Shown: piece by piece, positions 51,270 to 58,913 of the stretch
Layout: the number at the start of each line of letters is the position of its first letter
Numbering within the stretch: the first letter of the stretch is position 1
Assembly: GCF_902364025.1 (NCBI RefSeq)
Contig: NZ_CABJCG010000008.1
Location: forward strand, 186,001 to 250,000
Direction of reading: 5' to 3'
Length of the DNA stretch: 64,000 nt
Source of the DNA: Enterocloster lavalensis
GTDB taxonomy: Bacteria; Bacillota; Clostridia; Lachnospirales; Lachnospiraceae
The notes under the pieces: model-generated
Database searches by the model: none
The model's input: the letters and a program-made list of their open reading frames with translations, nothing else
Told to the model about the DNA's origin: nothing
Translations under genes and position numbers: made by a program

Positions 51270-51593
51270 ATGACTGATAACTTCATTGGCGAACGGTTCT
51301 CCCAATTAAGGGAGGCTCGCAACGTTTCTGCCCGGAAAATGAGCCTGGACTTAGGCCATAGCACCAGTTACATGAATGCGATCGAAGCTGGCAGAAAGCT
51401 TCCGTCCCTATCGGAATTCCCCTATCTGTGCGAATACCTGGGAATCAAACCCCGGGAATTTTTTGACGATCGAAAGCCCTCCCTGAAACAGATGCGGGCA
51501 ATCGAGGCAATCTACGAGATGTCCGAAAAAGACGTGGCGCTTCTGTTGGAAATCATCGAGAAACTCAACTTATACGGCACCTCCAAGCGCTGA
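51270..51593 (+). CDS. XRE family HTH regulator
   Basis: A 107-residue protein with an XRE-type HTH at about 6-62: RFSQLREARNVSARKMSLDL then SYMNAIEAGRKLPSLSEFPY. The remaining residues are a short helical tail (DVALLLEIIEKLNLYG) that might mediate dimers. The start follows AACGGAGG. It is divergent from the c-di-GMP gene; a dyad with AGCACT half-sites lies in the gap. Small XRE proteins of this kind often repress their own and the neighbouring gene. Its ligand, if any, is unknown. Confidence 0.85.
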   Translation: MTDNFIGERFSQLREARNVSARKMSLDLGHSTSYMNAIEAGRKLPSLSEFPYLCEYLGIKPREFFDDRKPSLKQMRAIEAIYEMSEKDVALLLEIIEKLNLYGTSKR

Positions 51594-51620
51594 CGCGCAT
51601 TTGACTGGCACAATGCTTTG

Positions 51621-51653
51621 AACGGCTTCGCTCCTCGACGAGCGGGCCGTTTT
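51621..51653 (+). terminator. Terminator after the XRE gene
   Basis: AACGGC-TT-CGCTC pairs with GAGCG-GG-CCGTT around a short loop and is followed by TTT. It is 27 nt after the XRE stop. Confidence 0.65.
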
Positions 51654-51748
51654 CCGTTTCGCTGCGGGCAGAGGGGGAATTCGGAACGAACTTGATTTTT
51701 GTCCGGGATTCGATTAGAATGAAGGGGCACAGAGGAGAATAAACGGAT

Positions 51749-52855
51749 ATGATACGAATTGAACACCCCATCGAATTTCAGGATACATATGATTTGACGC
51801 GGATCGGCAGTTTGGACGAACTGCTCTTTTTTGATATTGAGACCACCGGATTTTCCGGTGACACCTCCAGCCTGTACCTGATCGGCTGCACCTGGCACCG
51901 GGACGGCCGCTGGAACATGACCCAGTATTTCGCCGACGGGCCGGAGGCGGAGCGCCAGGCGCTGACGGAATTTTTTGAAATGCTGAAGCATTACCGGGTG
52001 CTGGTGCATTTTAACGGGGACGGCTTTGACATCCCCTACCTTCTGAAGCGCTGCGCCCACCACAAGCTGAATTACAGCTTTGACGGTCTGGTCAGCCTGG
52101 ACATTTATAAGAAAATACGCCCCCTCAAAAAGCTGTTGGGCCTGGACAGTTTAAAGCAGAAGGCCATTGAGCGCTTCCTGGGCGTGGACCGCACCGACGT
52201 GTTCTCCGGCGGCGAACTGATCGAGGTTTACAAGGAATACCTGCGCTCCCGGGATGACCGCCTGTTTCATCTGCTGATCCTGCACAATGAGGACGACTTA
52301 AAGGGTATGCCCTGCATCCTGCCCATACTGAATTACCCGGACCTGCTGGAGGGCCCGCTCTCCCTGGCCGGTCACAGCCGCGCCAGCCTGCGCGACATCT
52401 TCGGCCGGGAGGCCCCCATGCTGGACCTCTGTTTTGAGAGTCCCTGCTCGGTGCCCGTGGGCTTCGAGGCGGAGAACGGCCTGGTAAATATGAGCCTGGA
52501 AAAAAATCTCCTGAAATTTCGGATTGAACTGTACGAGGGAGAACTGAAATTTTTCTACCCCAATTATAAGGATTATTTTTACCTCCCCCTGGAGGACACC
52601 GCGGTGCACAAAAGCGTGGGCGAGTTCGTGGACAAATCCGCCCGGGTGCGCGCCACCGCCAAGACCTGCTACACGCGCAAAAACGGCCTGTTTGTCCCGC
52701 AGTTTGAACCGCTGTGGGAACCGGCCTTAAAACGGGAATTCAAAGACCCCGTAAGCTTCACGGAGTACCGCCGCGAGCTGTTTGAGCAGCCGGAGACTGC
52801 GCAGCAGTATGGAAGGCAGCTTATGCGGTATGTAACTGGGAAGGGCTGGGGGTAA
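51749..52855 (+). CDS. yprB: YprB-type ribonuclease H-like 3'-5' exonuclease
   Basis: A 368-residue protein with an N-terminal DEDD exonuclease fold (about 22-200). Asp29 and Glu31 in FFDIETTGFSGD form motif I, HFNGDGFDIPYLLKRC motif II and LHNEDDLKGM the last motif. The C-terminal half is conserved in Firmicutes YprB proteins but has no function that I know. It may act in RNA processing or DNA end metabolism. The ATG at 51749 lies after a weak site (GGAGAATAAACGG). It is a single gene with its own terminator. Confidence 0.82.
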   Translation: MIRIEHPIEFQDTYDLTRIGSLDELLFFDIETTGFSGDTSSLYLIGCTWHRDGRWNMTQYFADGPEAERQALTEFFEMLKHYRVLVHFNGDGFDIPYLLKRCAHHKLNYSFDGLVSLDIYKKIRPLKKLLGLDSLKQKAIERFLGVDRTDVFSGGELIEVYKEYLRSRDDRLFHLLILHNEDDLKGMPCILPILNYPDLLEGPLSLAGHSRASLRDIFGREAPMLDLCFESPCSVPVGFEAENGLVNMSLEKNLLKFRIELYEGELKFFYPNYKDYFYLPLEDTAVHKSVGEFVDKSARVRATAKTCYTRKNGLFVPQFEPLWEPALKREFKDPVSFTEYRRELFEQPETAQQYGRQLMRYVTGKGWG

Positions 52856-52875
52856 TTGTCAAAAAATTGTTCATC

Positions 52876-52930
52876 AAAAAAGCTGCGCCGCAAGCCCCGG
52901 AATCTCCGAAACGCTTGCAGCGCAGCTTTT
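52876..52930. terminator. Terminator of yprB, possibly bidirectional
   Basis: AAAGCTGCGC and GCAAGC on the left pair with GCTTGC and GCGCAGCTTT on the right. An A-run before and a T-run after the stem suit both directions, and it also lies downstream of the OFA-type MFS gene on the other strand. Confidence 0.8.
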
Positions 52931-52932
52931 AT

Positions 52933-53003
52933 TGGATGCAATGGGCCGCTGGCGCAGCCTGCGGGCGATTGTCTGGATGCAATGGACCGCTGGCGCAGCC
53001 TGC
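52933..53003. repeat. Two 30-bp direct repeats
   Basis: 52933-52962 and 52974-53003 are the same 30 bp (TGGATGCAATGG, C or one changed base, CCGCTGGCGCAGCCTGC) with one mismatch, at a 41-bp period. They lie between the terminator and the stop of the MFS gene. The unit contains GCTGGCGCAGC. No function is seen; it could be a duplicated intergenic element. Confidence 0.7.
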
Positions 53004-53010
53004 TCGTCTA

Positions 53011-54231
53011 TCAAGCCGCTTCCATCTTCTCCGCCATCCTCTTCGCAATCACAATCAACGCAATGGCCGCCACCGCCAGCGCCGCGGAGCCGATAAAGCC
53101 CATGGTATACTTCCCGGTGGTGTCATAGAAGTAGGCGCTGATCTTCGGCCCAACGAAAGCGCCGATGCCGTATCCGATAAAGATCAGGCCATAGTTCCGG
53201 TTATAATATTTTGACCCGAAGATCATGCGCACCATGGGCGCGAACACCACCAGAAGGCCGCCGAAGGAGAATCCCACCAGCACCACGCAGAGGATGAAGA
53301 ACGGCAGGCTGGAGGCCTGGGTCAGCATCAGCATGGAAATGCCGTTGATAATCATCAGCAGAATCAGGCTGTTCCAGCCCTTCAGGACGTCGTAGATAAA
53401 CCCGAAGCCGATCCGCCCGCACATGTTGGACAGGGTCATGATGGAAACGCACAGGGCCGCGGTCATGGCGGTCTGGCCTACCTGGCGCTGGGCGATGGGG
53501 CTGGTGAAGCTGACCATCATGGTGCCCGCCGCATTTGCGAAAATAAACATCAGGAGCAGCACCCAGAACACCGGGGTCTTACACATCTGTCCCAGGCTGT
53601 AATCCCTGGTTTTAAGCACCTTCGCCTGCTCGGCGGACGGCTTCCAGCCCTCGGGCATCCATCCTTCCGGACAGGGCACGATCATCCAGGCCACCGCGCC
53701 CACGCCGATCAGGAACACGATTCCCAGAATCCGGCAGGTCATCTGCGCCCCATAGCGCTCGATCAGCGCCTGGGCGATGGGGCTCATGATGAAGGGTCCG
53801 CAGGAGGCCCCGGCCTGTACCAGGCCGGAAATGGACCCGGAGCGGTCCGGGAACCATTTTAACGCCGTGGGCAGGCAGGCCGGGTAAATCATACCGCCGC
53901 CCGCGCCGGCCATCAGCCCGTAAAAGATGTAGAGCTGCGGGATGCTGCCCGCGAAGCCGGTGAGGAACCAGCCCCCCGCAAACAGGCACAGGCCCATGTA
54001 TATGGTCATTCTGGGGCTGAATTTCTCTGCAAGGGACCCGCCGATAAAACCCACGGCGCAGTAGGTGAACATGTAAATGGTGTAGGCCAGGGCGAAATCC
54101 GAGTCGCTCCAGCCGAACTTTGTGGTTAACGGGATACAGAACAGGCTGAAATAAGCGGTTGCCGAGGTAAACAGGCTTTGCAGCCACACCCCCGCGAATA
54201 CTCTCCAGCGCGTTGCCTTTGTGATCTTCAT
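53011..54231 (-). CDS. MFS transporter, oxalate/formate antiporter (OFA) type
   Basis: A 406-residue twelve-helix transporter of the OxlT-like OFA family. The N-terminal part has QSLFTSATAYFSLFCIPLTT, as in OFA members, and GLMAGAGGGMIYPACLP in helix 4-5. It exchanges small acid anions with a partner ion. It is the last gene of an operon with a GPH symporter, an SDR and a Zn-dependent alcohol dehydrogenase, so it may export an acid product or import a carboxylate. The substrate is unknown. Confidence 0.85.
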   Translation of the reverse strand: MKITKATRWRVFAGVWLQSLFTSATAYFSLFCIPLTTKFGWSDSDFALAYTIYMFTYCAVGFIGGSLAEKFSPRMTIYMGLCLFAGGWFLTGFAGSIPQLYIFYGLMAGAGGGMIYPACLPTALKWFPDRSGSISGLVQAGASCGPFIMSPIAQALIERYGAQMTCRILGIVFLIGVGAVAWMIVPCPEGWMPEGWKPSAEQAKVLKTRDYSLGQMCKTPVFWVLLLMFIFANAAGTMMVSFTSPIAQRQVGQTAMTAALCVSIMTLSNMCGRIGFGFIYDVLKGWNSLILLMIINGISMLMLTQASSLPFFILCVVLVGFSFGGLLVVFAPMVRMIFGSKYYNRNYGLIFIGYGIGAFVGPKISAYFYDTTGKYTMGFIGSAALAVAAIALIVIAKRMAEKMEAA

Positions 54232-54263
54232 AGCATTTTTCTCCTCATTTATGATTGTCGTTG

Positions 54264-55670
54264 TTAAGCGCGCTCCATTTCCTGACGGCGGTGCCGCTCG
54301 TTCAATATGTTCATGATCCCGTCATACTCCCGGTCCAGCTTGTAAAAGGCCAGCAATCCCAGAAGCGCCAGGAACACCACCATGGGCGCGTAGTAGAACA
54401 TGATACGGATTCCCCGCATAGCCGACTCGCTCTGTACGGCCAGGGAGCCGTCGTACCCGTAGGCGCCCAGCACCCAGCCGATAAAGGCCGAAGCCAGGGC
54501 GGAGCCGACCCGCACGCCCAGGGAGGCCGCCGAGTAGACGAATCCCTCGGCTCTGGTACCGGTCCGGTACTCCCCGTACTCGATGCTGTCCGCGATCATT
54601 CCGAACTTGGTTGCGGAGACGCAGGCCACGCCCATTCCCCGCAGGATCAGACCCAGGTACATGGCGGTCAGGGAGGTTTCCGCCGTGAGCATCAGGATCA
54701 CCTGCCCCAAAAGCCCCATGCCCACGCCGCCGTACAGCGCCACGTTCCGCTTGCCGATGCGTTTCACCACGGGGATGATCAGCAGGGGCACGATGATGGC
54801 CGCAAAGGTGGAGCACATCATCATGGAACGGTTTCTGCCCTCGTTTTGGATCACGTATTTGGCAAAGTACAGGTTCATCCCGTAGAGACTGGTCATTGCG
54901 GTATAGAAAATGTTGACCATCAGCATAATGAACCAGTATTTGTTGGCACACAGGATCTGAAAGCCCTGCTTTAAGGTGATGGAGGACTTCTTTCCCGTCC
55001 GCTGCTCCATCACGCCGCTGCCCACCCGCTCCTTGCAGCCGTAGAAGGTGAACCAGAACAGGCCGATGGACACCAGGCCGATCATCAGGAAGGTCCTCTG
55101 CCATCCCTGCGCCCCGCCGCCGAAGAATTCCACCAGATCCGGCGCGTAGGAGCTGATCAGAAACACCCCCAGAGCGCCGAAGCTGGCCCGGCAGATGGAG
55201 AGGATGGAACGCTCGTTCTGGCTGTTGGTCATCACGCTGCTGAGCACGCCGTAAGGCACGTTCATGGAGGTGAAAATGGTGGTGGCCATCAGGTTGTAGG
55301 AGATAAAAGCGTAAATCACCCGCCCCGTCTCCCCCAGATCCGGCACTGTGAAAAGCAGCATGCTACCCACGCAGTAGGGGATCGCCATCCACAGAAGCCA
55401 GGGCCTGGCCTTTCCCAGAGGGGAGTGCACGTTCTCGATCACATATCCCATGAGCATGTCCGAGATACCGTCAAAAATCTTGCTCAGCAGCAGAATGGTC
55501 CCCACCGTTGCCGCGCTGATGCAGGCCACGTCCGTGTAAAAGAACACGATGTAGGACCCGATGGCCCCGTAGATAAAGCAGAAGGAGAAATCCCCGATGC
55601 CGTAGCTGAAATATTCCATCAAACCGATCTTTTTCGATTTGGGGACATTTTGAATCCCAAAGTTTCCCAT
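54264..55670 (-). CDS. GPH family sugar:cation symporter (MelB-like)
   Basis: A 468-residue GPH-family symporter. The hallmark LLSKIFDGISDMLMGYVIEN (about residues 63-82) contains Asp residues where MelB coordinates the cation. ARPWLLWMAIPYCVGSML is the next conserved loop. It is located between the SDR and the OFA-type transporter. Such transporters bring in glycosides but are also known next to sterol- or bile-acid-modifying genes in gut Clostridia. The cargo here is uncertain. Confidence 0.88.
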   Translation of the reverse strand: MGNFGIQNVPKSKKIGLMEYFSYGIGDFSFCFIYGAIGSYIVFFYTDVACISAATVGTILLLSKIFDGISDMLMGYVIENVHSPLGKARPWLLWMAIPYCVGSMLLFTVPDLGETGRVIYAFISYNLMATTIFTSMNVPYGVLSSVMTNSQNERSILSICRASFGALGVFLISSYAPDLVEFFGGGAQGWQRTFLMIGLVSIGLFWFTFYGCKERVGSGVMEQRTGKKSSITLKQGFQILCANKYWFIMLMVNIFYTAMTSLYGMNLYFAKYVIQNEGRNRSMMMCSTFAAIIVPLLIIPVVKRIGKRNVALYGGVGMGLLGQVILMLTAETSLTAMYLGLILRGMGVACVSATKFGMIADSIEYGEYRTGTRAEGFVYSAASLGVRVGSALASAFIGWVLGAYGYDGSLAVQSESAMRGIRIMFYYAPMVVFLALLGLLAFYKLDREYDGIMNILNERHRRQEMERA

Positions 55671-55685
55671 ATTCGTTTCCCCGCC

Positions 55686-56498
55686 TTATGCCTGCAGCGT
55701 GCCCAGGTCCAGGGCCACGGCTCTTCCGTTGAATTTTCCCGCCGCCCGGCTGGTTCCCATCCAGTAAACCATGTCGGAGATATCCTCCACGTCCAGGAAG
55801 GGCACACCCTCGTACATTTCCCGGTAATCCTTGAAATGATTGCCTGTGGACTCGTTGATAAACTCAACATAGGACTGAGTCTCGCACATGGGCGTCTTGA
55901 CCTTGGTGGGGCACAGGGCGTTGACAATGATGCCCTTGCCGCCCGCTTCCTTGGCCAGCGTTTTGGTCAGGCCCAGAACGCCCCACTTTGCCATGCAGTA
56001 GGTGGCAAGTTTGGGCGTTCCGTAGAGGCCGCTGGTGGAGGAAATGTTGATGATGCGGCCGAAGCCCTGCCGGATCATATACTGGGCCGCGTATTTATCC
56101 GTGCGCCAGGTGCCGATTAAGTCGATGTTGATCACCTTTTCCACCTGCTCGTCGGTCAGCTCCCAGGTGTAGCCGAAATTGATCACACCGGCGTTGGCGA
56201 TCACCACGTCCAGGCGGCCGAACCGCTCCCAGGCCGAGGCGAACAGGTTCTCCATGTCCGGGGTGCTGCAGATATTGGCTTTGACCGCCAGCACCTCGGC
56301 CCCCAGCTGTTCCAGATGGGTTATGGTTTCCTGGTAACGCGCATCCGCAGGGTCCAGCATATCCGCCAGCACCACGTTGAAACCGTTCTCCGCAAACTTC
56401 ACCGCGTGGGCCCTCCCCTGGCCCATGGCTCCTCCGGTGATCAGGACGACTTTTTTCGATTGGGGATTTGTAACTTCATGATTTGTTGCTTCATTCAT
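55686..56498 (-). CDS. Short-chain dehydrogenase/reductase, carveol-dehydrogenase-like
   Basis: A 270-residue SDR. The nucleotide-binding motif is LITGGAMGQGRAHAVKFAEN (Thr-Gly-x3-Gly-x-Gly), with an LADM acidic residue that suggests NAD(H). The NAG motif is VIANAGVINFG and the catalytic site is Ser in INISSTSGLYG, Tyr and Lys in YCMAKWGVLG. The MGQGRAHAV pattern is typical of the carveol dehydrogenase/mycofactocin-linked branch, which is unusual in this host. It is in one operon with a Zn-ADH and transporters, and likely oxidises a secondary alcohol. Confidence 0.88.
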   Translation of the reverse strand: MNEATNHEVTNPQSKKVVLITGGAMGQGRAHAVKFAENGFNVVLADMLDPADARYQETITHLEQLGAEVLAVKANICSTPDMENLFASAWERFGRLDVVIANAGVINFGYTWELTDEQVEKVINIDLIGTWRTDKYAAQYMIRQGFGRIINISSTSGLYGTPKLATYCMAKWGVLGLTKTLAKEAGGKGIIVNALCPTKVKTPMCETQSYVEFINESTGNHFKDYREMYEGVPFLDVEDISDMVYWMGTSRAAGKFNGRAVALDLGTLQA

Positions 56499-56635
56499 AG
56501 TGATTCACTCCTTATGTATGGTTTTTCATCTTGTCTTGAATGGTTAATGTCCGGGACCTCCGGGCGCGGGCTGCAGTGTGCGCCCCGGCACGCAAAACGG
56601 CGCGGTCCGCAACCGTGGTAAAGGCCGTTTCTAAG

Positions 56636-57673
56636 TCAGGGCACCAGCACGATCCGGTAGCCGCTCCCGGACTCCGCCATGGCAAAGGCCTCCTCCCAAC
56701 GCTCCAGTGGGAACACGGCAGACACCAGCTTATCCGCATGGACCGCGTTCTGGGCGAACAGCGTCATCAGGCGCTGCCAGGATTGGTGGGAACTGCCCAT
56801 ACTCACATTCAACCGAATCTCCTTCATCACCAGCTGATCCATCGGGAACTCAATGGGGCGGCCGAACAGCCCCAGCTGCCCGATCTGCCCGCCTCTGCGG
56901 CAGATTTCAATGGCGGATTTGAGGGCGGGCACAGCGCCTGAACACTCCAATACCACGTCTGCCCCGTAAGGGTTATACTTTAAAACCAGCTTCTTCAAAA
57001 CTGCCGGGTCCGCGCAGCAGGCATCCGCCCCGTTCTCCATCGCCAAATCAAGCCGCTCCTGATCCTTTGGAACGCCGCTTACGATCACAAACGCTCCAGC
57101 GGCCTTGGCCATCTGGGCCGCGGCCTGGCCCAGGGCGCCGGGTCCCATCACCACCACCACGTCGCCGCCGCGGATCTCGCACTGGTCGAACACCAGGTGG
57201 GCGGCGCAGGACATGGGCTCACAGACCGCCATATAGTTCTGATCCCGGTGATTATCCGGGATCCGGTAACAGATGGAGGCCGGGATCACAATGTAATCCG
57301 CCATGGCCCCATTAAATCCCGATCCAACGGAGCGCCGCTGTTCGCAGCGCATGAGATATCCGCTCTTGCAGGCCGGACATTGCCCACAGGTGGAAGTGGC
57401 CGTCATGGCCGTCACCTGATCTCCCACCGCAAATCCGGCCGCCTGCGCTCCCACCTCCACCACGTCCCCAAAAAACTCATGCCCCAGGGTCACCGGCGGA
57501 TAATGAAGATACTCGTCCCGGCGGATGTGCACATCCGTGCCGCAGATCGCGCAGGCCCTCACCCGGACCAGCAGTTGGTCCCCCGCCGGTTTTGGCACTG
57601 AGACCTGTTCCAGCGTCAATCCCTCCGGCCCGGGGGCCGATTTCACCAGCGCCCTCATCATCGTCTCTTTCAT
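56636..57673 (-). CDS. Zinc-dependent alcohol/polyol dehydrogenase
   Basis: A 345-residue MDR-family dehydrogenase of the sorbitol/threonine dehydrogenase group. Catalytic zinc ligands are in ACAICGTDVHIRRD (Cys) and TLGHEFFGDVVEVG (His-Glu). A structural zinc site is formed by CGQCPACKSGYLMRC. The NAD(P) fold has VVVVMGPGALGQAAAQMAKA. The start at 57673 has GGAGGG at good spacing; upstream in-frame TTG and ATG are less likely. It is the first gene of the operon and its promoter has a MerR-like 19-bp spacer. It probably oxidises a polyol or alcohol to a ketone. Confidence 0.9.
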   Translation of the reverse strand: MKETMMRALVKSAPGPEGLTLEQVSVPKPAGDQLLVRVRACAICGTDVHIRRDEYLHYPPVTLGHEFFGDVVEVGAQAAGFAVGDQVTAMTATSTCGQCPACKSGYLMRCEQRRSVGSGFNGAMADYIVIPASICYRIPDNHRDQNYMAVCEPMSCAAHLVFDQCEIRGGDVVVVMGPGALGQAAAQMAKAAGAFVIVSGVPKDQERLDLAMENGADACCADPAVLKKLVLKYNPYGADVVLECSGAVPALKSAIEICRRGGQIGQLGLFGRPIEFPMDQLVMKEIRLNVSMGSSHQSWQRLMTLFAQNAVHADKLVSAVFPLERWEEAFAMAESGSGYRIVLVP

Positions 57674-57820
57674 TTTCATTCCCTCCAACTGGATTTAATC
57701 GATTGGACTTCTCTCATTCCATTTTTTGTCAAAAAAATAACAAATCCGGGTGAAAAAATTGCGTTTCCCTCTGCCACGGAATCTTCCATCCGCCAGGAAA
57801 CGGCCGTTCTCTCTGCTATT

Positions 57821-57851
57821 ACTATAAGGATTCAAGGGGTTTTAGAGTCAA
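57821..57851 (-). promoter_or_regulatory. MerR-type promoter (19-bp spacer) of the ADH operon
   Basis: On the minus strand -35 TTGACT (57851-57846), a 19-bp spacer and -10 TATAGT (57826-57821). A 19-bp spacer with good -35 and -10 boxes is the mark of promoters activated by MerR-family proteins that untwist the DNA. A MerR gene ends 125 nt upstream. No perfect dyad is seen in the spacer. Confidence 0.65.
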
Positions 57852-57863
57852 GAGAAAAAAACA

Positions 57864-57898
57864 GACAAAAAATGCAGGATATTTTTTACTATCCTGCA
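57864..57898 (-). terminator. Terminator of the merR gene
   Basis: TGCAGGATA (57898-57890 on the minus strand) pairs with TATCCTGCA (57881-57873) around an 8-nt loop and is followed by TTTTTTG. It separates merR from the ADH operon. Confidence 0.88.
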
Positions 57899-57976
57899 CA
57901 AAAGAATCTTCGTATGAATGATTAACAATCCCGCTCAGATGAGCGGCAGCGGGCGGCCGGGGCGGAAAGGGGAGTG

Positions 57977-58801
57977 TTATTCGCTCCAGGGCCGTTTGAT
58001 GGGCAGCCAGACGATATGCCAGTTGAAATACTCGTCCTCGGGTTTGGTCATACACACCACCTGGGTAACGATATCCCCCTGCAGCTCCAGACCGTTGCTT
58101 TTCAGATAATCCAGGCTATCCTTTAAACTGTTCAGGGACAGATACTGGCCGGATCGGGAGGGGAGGCAGGTGTGCACGCAAAGGCAGGGCGGATAATACT
58201 GGACCTGGTCCGTTTCCTCCACCTCCAGAAACTGGGCGTACTCCTCGTTGAGGCCCATGCCGAAGTCAAATCCGGTCTCCCCCTTCCGGATCTCCTCCTC
58301 GTAGAACACCGCGCAGGAGTAGACAAAGGGCGTCTTTCCCGCCCACTCCTCGATCAGCTTCAGTTCCTCTTTGGAGCGGCAGAGCGTGTAGTTTTTCTGG
58401 GTATTCATGCGGTAAATACCGGGCCGCTCCTCGATGCGGTATTGTCCCACGCTGTTTACGGCGTCCTCCAGCATGGCCTGGCTCTGGCGGATTCGCTTCA
58501 GCAGATTGATCTGTCGGACGATCTCCCGCTGGATTCCGGCCTCCTGCATGCCCATCTGCTCCTGAATCCCGGGCAGCTCCCGGCTGCGGAACAGGTCCGC
58601 CACCTCCTCCAGCGAGAAGCCGTAATTCTGGTAATGGCGCGCCCGCAGCAGCATGTGGAAATCCCAGGTATTGTAATAGCGGTAGCCGGTCTCCGGGTCC
58701 CGAACCGGCTGAATGATATTCCGGCTCTCATAGTACCGGATGGCCTCCGCCGAGATCCCCAGAAGCCTGGCCATGGTGCCGATGCTGTATTTCTGATACA
58801 T
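57977..58801 (-). CDS. MerR family regulator with GyrI-like effector region
   Basis: A 274-residue regulator. The MerR winged HTH occupies about 3-72 (YSIGTMARLLGISAEAIRYYE, then a RNIIQPVRDPETGYR wing). A dimer coiled coil follows (about 80-120). The C-terminal 150 residues (TPFVYSCAVFYEEEIRKGET, WHIVWLPIKRPWSE at the end) resemble GyrI/BmrR-like small-molecule binding domains, so the ligand may be hydrophobic or aromatic. The start at 58801 follows AAAGGGGAG. It precedes the ADH operon, which has a 19-bp spacer promoter, so it is the probable activator of that operon. Confidence 0.88.
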   Translation of the reverse strand: MYQKYSIGTMARLLGISAEAIRYYESRNIIQPVRDPETGYRYYNTWDFHMLLRARHYQNYGFSLEEVADLFRSRELPGIQEQMGMQEAGIQREIVRQINLLKRIRQSQAMLEDAVNSVGQYRIEERPGIYRMNTQKNYTLCRSKEELKLIEEWAGKTPFVYSCAVFYEEEIRKGETGFDFGMGLNEEYAQFLEVEETDQVQYYPPCLCVHTCLPSRSGQYLSLNSLKDSLDYLKSNGLELQGDIVTQVVCMTKPEDEYFNWHIVWLPIKRPWSE

Positions 58802-58817
58802 GGTTGCTCCCCTTTCC

Positions 58818-58842
58818 AAACTCTCAAATCGTTTGAGAGTTT
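58818..58842. promoter_or_regulatory. Perfect 11-bp dyad upstream of merR
   Basis: AAACTCTCAAA (58818-58828) and TTTGAGAGTTT (58832-58842) are perfect inverse complements with a 3-nt centre. The dyad is 17 nt upstream of the merR start codon, next to its ribosome site. It is probably the autoregulatory site of the MerR protein; no clear -10/-35 pair is visible around it. Confidence 0.6.
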
Positions 58843-58913
58843 ACAGGCATATAAGTGGGCGGTCTGTCCACCGCCCACATGTCCCGCCGGTTCCCGGCAG
58901 ATAATCTCTACGA

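Noticed and set aside
53011..57673. Bile acid or steroid operon
   Set aside because: SDR, Zn-ADH and GPH are too general; none of the marker genes such as baiE, baiCD or desAB is seen.
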